From assembly GCA_965365445.1 (NCBI GenBank), contig CBDUBS010000151.1, positions 1 to 8,929 on the forward strand: a DNA stretch of 8,929 bases. The letters are read 5' to 3'. Positions 1-4,157 of this stretch are shown here, one piece after another; position 1 is the stretch's first letter, and every line of letters begins with the position of its first letter. A program made the translations under genes and the position numbers. The notes under the pieces were generated by a model. It was not told the origin of the DNA. It worked only from the letters and a program-made list of their open reading frames with translations, and did no database searches. This stretch comes from CBDUBS01 sp965365445. Lineage in GTDB: Bacteria; Bacteroidota; Rhodothermia; Rhodothermales; DASSAV01.

Positions 1-2
1 TC

Positions 3-188
3 CGGTTCTCCGGCGACCGCCCGCGCGCCGACGCCGTCTACGAAGGCATGACTCCCCTTGCCGGGGAGGACATCGCCGACGCGGTCGTGTACTGCGCCAC
101 CCGCCCCGCGCACGTCAACGTCGCCGAACTCATTCTCACCCCGGTCGCCCAATCATCACCCACGATGGTGCACCGGGAGCGCTCCTGA
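3..188 (+). CDS. SDR-family NAD(P)-dependent oxidoreductase, YdfG-like (3' end only)
   Basis: Only the last 61 codons are in the window; the gene begins upstream of base 1. The readable tail contains VYEGMTPLAGEDIADAVVYC followed by RPAHVNVAELILTPVAQ. This matches the C-terminal end of YdfG-like short-chain dehydrogenases, where an 'edIA.aV...t.PaHVNi..l...P..Q' block closes the Rossmann domain and helps the subunit interface. YdfG-type enzymes are cytoplasmic and NADP-dependent, and oxidise 3-hydroxy acids or L-serine/allo-threonine, or reduce malonic semialdehyde. The catalytic Ser-Tyr-Lys residues and cofactor site lie outside the window, so the substrate cannot be judged. The stop is TGA at 186-188, and the next gene starts 34 nt later on the same strand, compatible with co-transcription. 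Family call firm; exact substrate unknown. Confidence 0.85.
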   Translation, partial: RFSGDRPRADAVYEGMTPLAGEDIADAVVYCATRPAHVNVAELILTPVAQSSPTMVHRERS

Positions 189-222
189 CCGGGCCGCAAC
201 CCCTCACACATACCCCGAAGCC

Positions 223-1182
223 ATGGATTCCTTCTCCCGCCGAACCTTCCTCCGCACCTCCGGAGCCCTGCTGGGCGGGGCCGCCCTCGGCCTGAACTGC
301 ACCCCCGAAGAACCCTCGTCGCAAGCCGTCCCGGAAGCCTCCTGGAGCGGGTTCCGGTATGCCATGTGCAACGAAAGTATGCAGGCCCTTAACTGGAAGC
401 AGCAATGCCGGCTGGTATCCGCCGCCGGATACACGGGCATCGAGATCGCCCCGTTCACGCTCGTCCGGGAAGGCATCCGCGAGCTGGGCGCCGAGCAGCG
501 GCAGACGATGGTGAACGTCATGAATCAGCACGGACTCACGTGCGCCGGGCTGCACTGGCTGCTCGCCCCGCCTCCGCCGGGCCTGCATATTACCACGCCC
601 GATAAAGCCGTCCGGGAGCGTACGGTCGCTTACCTGCACGACCTGATTGACTTCTGCGGCGACCTCGGCGGCCCGGTCATGGTGTTCGGCTCCCCCAGGC
701 AGCGCAACGCGGGCGACCTGACGGTACCCGAGGCGAAAAAGTACATGGCCGAAGGGCTCGCCGCCGTAGCCGACCACGCCCGCGACCGCGACGTGAAAAT
801 CCTCATCGAATCGCTCGACCGGAGCCAGACCGACGTGGTCAACACGCTCGCGGAAGCCGTCGAGATGGTGAAGGGAATCGGCCACCCGGCCATCCAGACC
901 ATGTTCGACTTCCACAACACCCCGGATGAAACCGCATCTTTCGAGGAGCTGCTCCGAACGTACCAGGAGTACATCTACCACGTACACGTCCAGGAGATGG
1001 ACGGGCGTTACCTCGGTACGGGGACCGGAGCCGAAGCCTATGTCGGCGCGTTCCGCACCCTGAAGGAGCTCGGTTACGACGGCTGGATCTCGCTGGAGGT
1101 GTTCGACTTCGAGCCCGGCGCCCAGCGCATTGCGACCGAGTCGTTCCGGGTGCTCAAGCAGATCGAATCGCAGGTCGCGTAA
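223..1182 (+). CDS. Tat-exported sugar phosphate isomerase/epimerase-like TIM-barrel protein
   Basis: This 319-residue protein has a twin-arginine signal: SRRTFL at residues 5-10, then a hydrophobic stretch to about residue 25. Cys26 follows, but the preceding residues (LGLN) are a poor lipobox, so lipidation is uncertain. The mature part (about 42-319) looks like a xylose-isomerase-like TIM barrel (AP_endonuc_2 superfamily), as in hydroxypyruvate isomerases and sugar epimerases. Plausible metal or catalytic residues sit at strand ends: E74 (GIEIAPF), H111, E196 (ILIES), D229 (MFDFHN), H255 (YHVHVQE) and E292 (ISLEVF). The frame is open upstream to an ATG at 58, but the 223 start puts the RR motif at the N terminus and avoids overlapping the dehydrogenase gene. 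Tat export means it folds in the cytoplasm and acts in the periplasm or at the envelope, perhaps with its metal loaded before export. The OmpA-like gene follows 26 nt later. Substrate unknown. Confidence 0.88.
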   Translation: MDSFSRRTFLRTSGALLGGAALGLNCTPEEPSSQAVPEASWSGFRYAMCNESMQALNWKQQCRLVSAAGYTGIEIAPFTLVREGIRELGAEQRQTMVNVMNQHGLTCAGLHWLLAPPPPGLHITTPDKAVRERTVAYLHDLIDFCGDLGGPVMVFGSPRQRNAGDLTVPEAKKYMAEGLAAVADHARDRDVKILIESLDRSQTDVVNTLAEAVEMVKGIGHPAIQTMFDFHNTPDETASFEELLRTYQEYIYHVHVQEMDGRYLGTGTGAEAYVGAFRTLKELGYDGWISLEVFDFEPGAQRIATESFRVLKQIESQVA

Positions 1183-1208
1183 CGGCCTGTCAGGAAACGC
1201 CGCTCCCT

Positions 1209-1868
1209 ATGCACACATTCGTTTTCCCGACCCTCCTGGCCGCCCTGATGGTCCTCGGAGGATGCACACAAAGCCGCTCCCTGTTCGAGCGCGACCTCAT
1301 CCGGGATCAGAGCCGGGAGATCGACTCCCTCCGGGCCGCCCACACCGAACTCTGGCGGCACTTCGGGGTGCTCCAGGATTCCTTGCAGTTCTACGACGAC
1401 ATCGACTCCGGCCAGTACTACCGCGCCCTGGGCCTGCTCCACGACCGCATCGAGCGGCTGGAGTACGATCTGGCCGTCGCACGGGACGGCGGCGCGACCG
1501 TAGAGGTCATCCCCACGGATGAGCTATTCGCCCCCGGCACGGCCGCCCTGACCGACGCGGGCCGGGAGAAGCTGCAATCCCTGGGACAAACCCTCAAGGA
1601 AACGTACCGCAAGGCCCCCCTCCGCGTGGAAGGCCACTCGGACAACGTACCCGTAGGCCCCTCGCTCAGGGATAAGTACCCCTCCAACTGGGAGCTATCC
1701 GCTGCCCGCGCCGCGGCCGTCGTGCGCTATCTGGTGGAGGAAGCGGACCTGGCCCCGGAGCGATTCACGCTTGCCGCCTACGGCGACGCCCGCCCCCTGG
1801 CCTCCAACCGTTCCGCCGAAGGCCGCCGTCAGAACCGCCGCATCCGCATCGCCGCGCTGGAGGAGTGA
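1209..1868 (+). CDS. OmpA/MotB-family lipoprotein with coiled-coil N-terminal half
   Basis: The 219-residue protein starts with a short lipoprotein signal ending in the lipobox LGGC (Cys19), so it should be an outer-membrane-anchored lipoprotein. Residues about 25-95 are charged, with leucine/isoleucine spacing suggestive of coiled coil (ERDLIRDQSREIDSL; HDRIERLEYDLAVA). Residues about 97-215 are an OmpA C-terminal peptidoglycan-binding domain: VEVIPTDELFAPGTAALT, EGHSDNVPVG (141-150), NWELSAARA (160-168), YGDARPLASN (191-200) and EGRRQNRRI (204-212). Asp145 and Arg167 occupy the positions that normally bind diaminopimelate. The DNVPVG...YPSNWELS insert is closer to MotB-like OmpA domains than to Pal. 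There is no ion-channel transmembrane helix, so it is not a MotB stator. Likely role: tethering the outer membrane to peptidoglycan. It is the last gene of the plus-strand run that starts before the window. Confidence 0.92.
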   Translation: MHTFVFPTLLAALMVLGGCTQSRSLFERDLIRDQSREIDSLRAAHTELWRHFGVLQDSLQFYDDIDSGQYYRALGLLHDRIERLEYDLAVARDGGATVEVIPTDELFAPGTAALTDAGREKLQSLGQTLKETYRKAPLRVEGHSDNVPVGPSLRDKYPSNWELSAARAAAVVRYLVEEADLAPERFTLAAYGDARPLASNRSAEGRRQNRRIRIAALEE

Positions 1869-1894
1869 GAATATCTCGACCTTGTACGCTGCCC

Positions 1895-1915
1895 CTCGCC
1901 GCTAAAGGCGGGTTT
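1895..1915 (+). terminator. weak candidate terminator downstream of the OmpA-like gene
   Basis: A short hairpin lies 26 nt after the OmpA-like stop: CGCC / GGCG around the loop GCTAAA, extendable by a T-G wobble and one C-G pair, followed by only three T residues. The stem is short and the T-run minimal, so this may be coincidental in GC-rich DNA. Its position, just after the last gene of a plus-strand run and before a convergent operon, is where a terminator is expected. Confidence 0.28.
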
Positions 1916-1926
1916 CCCTCGGACTC

Positions 1927-1942
1927 TGTGAAGCGCTTCACA
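1927..1942. promoter_or_regulatory. perfect 16-bp palindrome, LacI-family operator-like
   Basis: TGTGAAGCGCTTCACA is a perfect inverted repeat with a central CG, the layout typical of LacI/GalR-family and cre-type operators, whose core is often AAGCGCTT. It lies between convergent genes and overlaps the last codons and stop of the antitoxin-like remnant, so it is not at an obvious promoter. Its 10-bp core recurs at 7099-7108. What is seen is the palindrome; binding by a LacI-family protein is an inference, and no such regulator gene is in the window. Confidence 0.35.
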
Positions 1943-2081
1943 TCGGCCTTGACTGTCCGGCTTGATACGCTGCTTCCACCTCCGCGATGAAATCATCAAG
2001 GCGGCCCTCATCAAGGTCCCGCTCGATCTGATGGTCCCACTTCCGGTTGTGGAAGTCCGCAAACCAGGCGGCCAGTAACAC
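1938..2081 (-). pseudogene. C-terminal remnant of a small antitoxin-like protein (or a 47-aa GTG-start ORF)
   Basis: Immediately after the pgeF stop codon, in the same frame, a GTG (2081-2079) opens 47 codons ending in TGA at 1940-1938. The peptide reads FADFHNRKWDHQIERDLDEG, then RLDDFIAEVEAAYQAGQSRPM. From memory, this resembles the C-terminal half of small acidic proteins, often annotated as hypothetical or antitoxin-like, with a 'W..QIE.D...GkLD.l..EA...yraG.t.pl' ending. Such proteins commonly have an N-terminal part of a few dozen residues; here that part is missing because the pgeF coding sequence occupies the space. I therefore read it as a gene remnant, though a short translated ORF coupled to pgeF is possible. 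No partner toxin is visible nearby. The link to toxin-antitoxin systems is an inference from memory of similar sequences. Confidence 0.5.
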
Positions 2082-2831
2082 TCATCGCAGCGCAATGAAC
2101 CCCATCATCCGACCCGTCTTGCCTGCTTCGGCCCGGTGAGAGAAAAACAGGTCGGTGCGGGCGAAGGTGCAGTATGGAGATACCTCGATCCGGTCGGGCC
2201 GGAGGCCCGCCTCGTGCAGGGCGCTCCGGATAGCGGCTTTCAGATCGACGTGCGGTTTCGGGCTGCCCGGAGGGGTCCGCACGAAGGCGGGATCGAACAG
2301 GGCGGCCACCTCCGGGCCGGTCTCGAAGCGCTCGGCGGAAATGCACGGGCTGACGTAGGCCCGGATCCGCAACGGATCGGCTCCGAGTGTTTTCATAACG
2401 CCCACCGTAACCCCTGCGATGCCCGCCACGGTTCCCCGCCACCCCGAGTGGCACGCCCCGACGACCCCGGCCTCCGGATCGGCGAGAAGCACGGCGGCGC
2501 AGTCGGCCGCGCTGATGGTCAGCACGACGCCCGGTCGGCCCGTCGCGAGGCCGTCGCAGGCGGGGTACACACCGGGCCCGGCAACCACCCGGACCTCCGC
2601 CCCGTGAACCTGTTTGCACACGGCAAGTTGGTCCGGGCCAAAACCCAACCTTTCGAACAGACGGCGGCGGTTTTCACTGACCCCCGTCGGTTCGTCGCCG
2701 GTGGACGCGCTGAGATTGAGCGAGGCATACGGGCCGGCCGAACCCCCTCCCCGGCGGGTGCTGAACCCGGCGACGACGTTCGGGATGTCCGCAAATACGG
2801 CTGGTTGGAGGTATTCGGGTGGTTCGGGCAT
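2082..2831 (-). CDS. pgeF: Laccase-domain protein YfiH/PgeF (polyphenol oxidase / purine nucleoside enzyme family)
   Basis: This 249-residue protein is close to the usual length for the YfiH/DUF152 family. It carries the three-residue metal/active site of the family: His76 in CKQVHGAEV, Cys111 in AADCAAVLL and His128 in ACHSGWRGT. Other family blocks are GFSTRRGG near residues 22-29, the YVSPCIS segment (159-165), and the closing SHRAEAGKTGRMMGFIAL. Members are cytoplasmic; E. coli PgeF is described as correcting L-Ser misincorporated in peptidoglycan precursors, and other members act as adenosine deaminase/purine phosphorylases or multicopper-type oxidases. The ATG at 2831-2829 was chosen because it lies 13 nt after the aroE stop and gives a normal N terminus (the frame is open further into aroE). 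There is no clear Shine-Dalgarno, so translation may be coupled to aroE. The remnant ORF begins in frame directly after its stop. Confidence 0.93.
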   Translation of the reverse strand: MPEPPEYLQPAVFADIPNVVAGFSTRRGGGSAGPYASLNLSASTGDEPTGVSENRRRLFERLGFGPDQLAVCKQVHGAEVRVVAGPGVYPACDGLATGRPGVVLTISAADCAAVLLADPEAGVVGACHSGWRGTVAGIAGVTVGVMKTLGADPLRIRAYVSPCISAERFETGPEVAALFDPAFVRTPPGSPKPHVDLKAAIRSALHEAGLRPDRIEVSPYCTFARTDLFFSHRAEAGKTGRMMGFIALR

Positions 2832-2844
2832 GAGGTCGAGGGGT

Positions 2845-3708
2845 TCAGGAGCGGACGGCCCCGATGGCTTCGTAGACGGCGTCGGTCGGCATGGGCAGGC
2901 CGGTCCACTGGATGAAGGAGGCCGCCGCCTGCGCCGCCAGCATGGCGAGCCCGCCGATGGGCACGGCCCCTCGCGAGGCGGCGTCGCACAGGAGGCGCGT
3001 TTCCCGCGGGTTGTAGATGAGGTCGTACACGAACTGGCCGGGGCCGAAGTCCGATGCGTTTTCCCAGGGGGAGCCCTCGGGATGAGGGTGCATCCCGAGC
3101 GGGGTGGTGTTGACGAGCAGACGGGCCGACCGGACGGCGGGGGCGGCCTCCGCGAAAGGGACCACCCGAAGCGCGGAGCGCGAATCGAACGCGGCGAGGC
3201 TCTCCGCCAGAAGGGCGGCTTTGTGGGGGTCCCGCGCGGCAATGGTCAGCCGGGAGGGGTGAAACATTTTCAGGAGAGCGTAGACGACCGCCCGGGCGGA
3301 CCCGCCCGCCCCGAACACCAGCATTTCCACCCCGGCCAGCGGAAGCGAACCGAGCGGTTCCAGAAAACCGGCCACGTCCGTGTTGTCGCCCCGGCGGAGG
3401 CTTCCGGAAGGGCTCCGGTCGAACACCAGCGTGTTCACCGCCCCGGTGATGCGGGCGGCTTCCGAGAGTTCGTCGGCCAGGGAGAACACCGCCTGTTTGT
3501 GCGGGATGGTCACGTTGCTCCCGACCGCGCCGAGGGCTTCCAGCCCCTCTACGGCGGCCCGAAGACCCTCCGGCGGCACGGAAAAAGCCACGTACACCCG
3601 GTTCAGGCCGAGCGTCCGGAACGCCGTATTATGGATGAGGGGAGAGAGGGAATGTTCGACCGGGTAGCCGAGCAGCGCGGCCAACCGGGTTCGGGCGTCG
3701 AGAATCAT
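2845..3708 (-). CDS. aroE: Shikimate dehydrogenase (NADP+)
   Basis: The 287-residue protein has all the hallmarks of AroE, which reduces 3-dehydroshikimate to shikimate with NADPH in chorismate/aromatic amino acid synthesis in the cytoplasm. The shikimate-binding SLSP lies at residues 20-23. NVTIPHK (65-71) carries the catalytic Lys71, N92 sits in GAVNT, and Asp111 is in DNTDVAGF. The Rossmann glycine motif is GAGGSARA (133-140), NTTPLGMHP is at 200-208, and the helix with Gln260 is near the C terminus. The cofactor-phosphate loop reads AARDPHKA (157-164) rather than the common NRTxxKA; Arg159 is kept, so NADP use remains likely. It is the first gene of a two-gene operon with pgeF. The ATG at 3708 gives the standard N terminus (R..aLLGyPVeHSLSP); no strong Shine-Dalgarno is seen. 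Confidence 0.96.
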   Translation of the reverse strand: MILDARTRLAALLGYPVEHSLSPLIHNTAFRTLGLNRVYVAFSVPPEGLRAAVEGLEALGAVGSNVTIPHKQAVFSLADELSEAARITGAVNTLVFDRSPSGSLRRGDNTDVAGFLEPLGSLPLAGVEMLVFGAGGSARAVVYALLKMFHPSRLTIAARDPHKAALLAESLAAFDSRSALRVVPFAEAAPAVRSARLLVNTTPLGMHPHPEGSPWENASDFGPGQFVYDLIYNPRETRLLCDAASRGAVPIGGLAMLAAQAAASFIQWTGLPMPTDAVYEAIGAVRS

Positions 3709-3902
3709 GGGGCCGGGGTTGAGTGAGCCGGAAAATACATTGCATCCCGCAAGAATGGAACGCGCAGGGCAAACGGCCCGGGTGTTACGAAGCTGTTGCA
3801 GCCTGTGGACGGATTATTACAGCCCGGCCTGATCCCGGCACGAACACGGACGTTTGAGCCCGAAATCGGTTCACTATTCCAGAAATCAATCAGGATACGG
3901 TT
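3709..3902. promoter_or_regulatory. divergent intergenic region between aroE and the small membrane protein
   Basis: This 194-bp spacer must hold the promoters of aroE-pgeF (leftward) and of the small membrane protein gene (rightward). On the minus strand, TATTTTCC (3737-3730) resembles the -7 element TAnnTTTG of Bacteroidota sigma factors in its first six positions only, and I see no matching -33 at the right spacing. On the plus strand, TTTG at 3853-3856 followed 18 nt later by TATTCC is equally partial. AGGA at 3892-3895, 7 nt before the ATG at 3903, is a good Shine-Dalgarno. Promoter positions are guesses; the divergent arrangement is certain. Confidence 0.4.
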
Positions 3903-4148
3903 ATGTCGGGAACCTTCGTAGGCTATCTGGTCGGGTATATCATCGCCATCATCGGGGTAGGGTACGCGCTGAATGCGGCCGGGGTCGGCCAGCAATGGAT
4001 CATCGCCGCGGTCCTCATCATGGTGGGCCTGGGGGTGGTGTATGCCCTCTCGCATTCGCAACGCGACAAGACGACGCGGGTGGATCATTACTCGAACGTG
4101 CCCCCCTCCCAGACCACCGAGACGACGCGCACGACGCGCTCGGATTAG
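3903..4148 (+). CDS. Small two-helix membrane protein of unknown function
   Basis: This 81-residue protein has two hydrophobic helices, about residues 5-23 (VGYLVGYIIAIIGVGYAL) and 31-49 (WIIAAVLIMVGLGVVYA), joined by the short turn NAAGVGQQ. A polar tail of about 30 residues follows (HSQRDKTTRVDHYSN, then a run rich in T, S and R ending TTETTRTTRSD). There is no cleavable signal; it should sit in the inner membrane with the tail probably cytoplasmic. The start is supported by AGGA 7 nt upstream, one of the few good ribosome binding sites in the window. It is monocistronic as far as can be seen, faces away from aroE, and ends only 9 nt from the 3' end of the opposing large gene. I recognise no named family. 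It could be a stress-related small membrane protein, but nothing in the sequence proves a role. Confidence 0.78.
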   Translation: MSGTFVGYLVGYIIAIIGVGYALNAAGVGQQWIIAAVLIMVGLGVVYALSHSQRDKTTRVDHYSNVPPSQTTETTRTTRSD

Positions 4149-4157
4149 TGAGCCGCG

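Noticed and set aside
176..185. Palindrome GGAGCGCTCC at the end of the dehydrogenase gene
   Set aside because: It lies within codons, differs from the GAAGCGCTTC core, and is of a kind expected by chance at this base composition.
58..222. Upstream extension of the Tat-signal protein to the ATG at 58
   Set aside because: It would overlap the dehydrogenase gene in another frame and bury the twin-arginine signal 55 residues inside the protein.
2832..3242. N-terminal extension of pgeF into aroE
   Set aside because: The extra 137 residues are an out-of-frame reading of aroE with no family match; the ATG at 2831 gives a normal-length PgeF.
2614..3726. 370-codon open frame on the plus strand opposite aroE and pgeF
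   Set aside because: It runs antisense to two genes with clear family motifs; its product is Gly/Arg/Pro-rich without domains, as expected for a shadow frame in GC-rich DNA.
3705..4088. 127-codon minus-strand frame across the aroE promoter region and the small membrane gene
   Set aside because: It is antisense to a two-helix protein with a good ribosome binding site, and its own product is His/Asp/Arg-rich with no family features.
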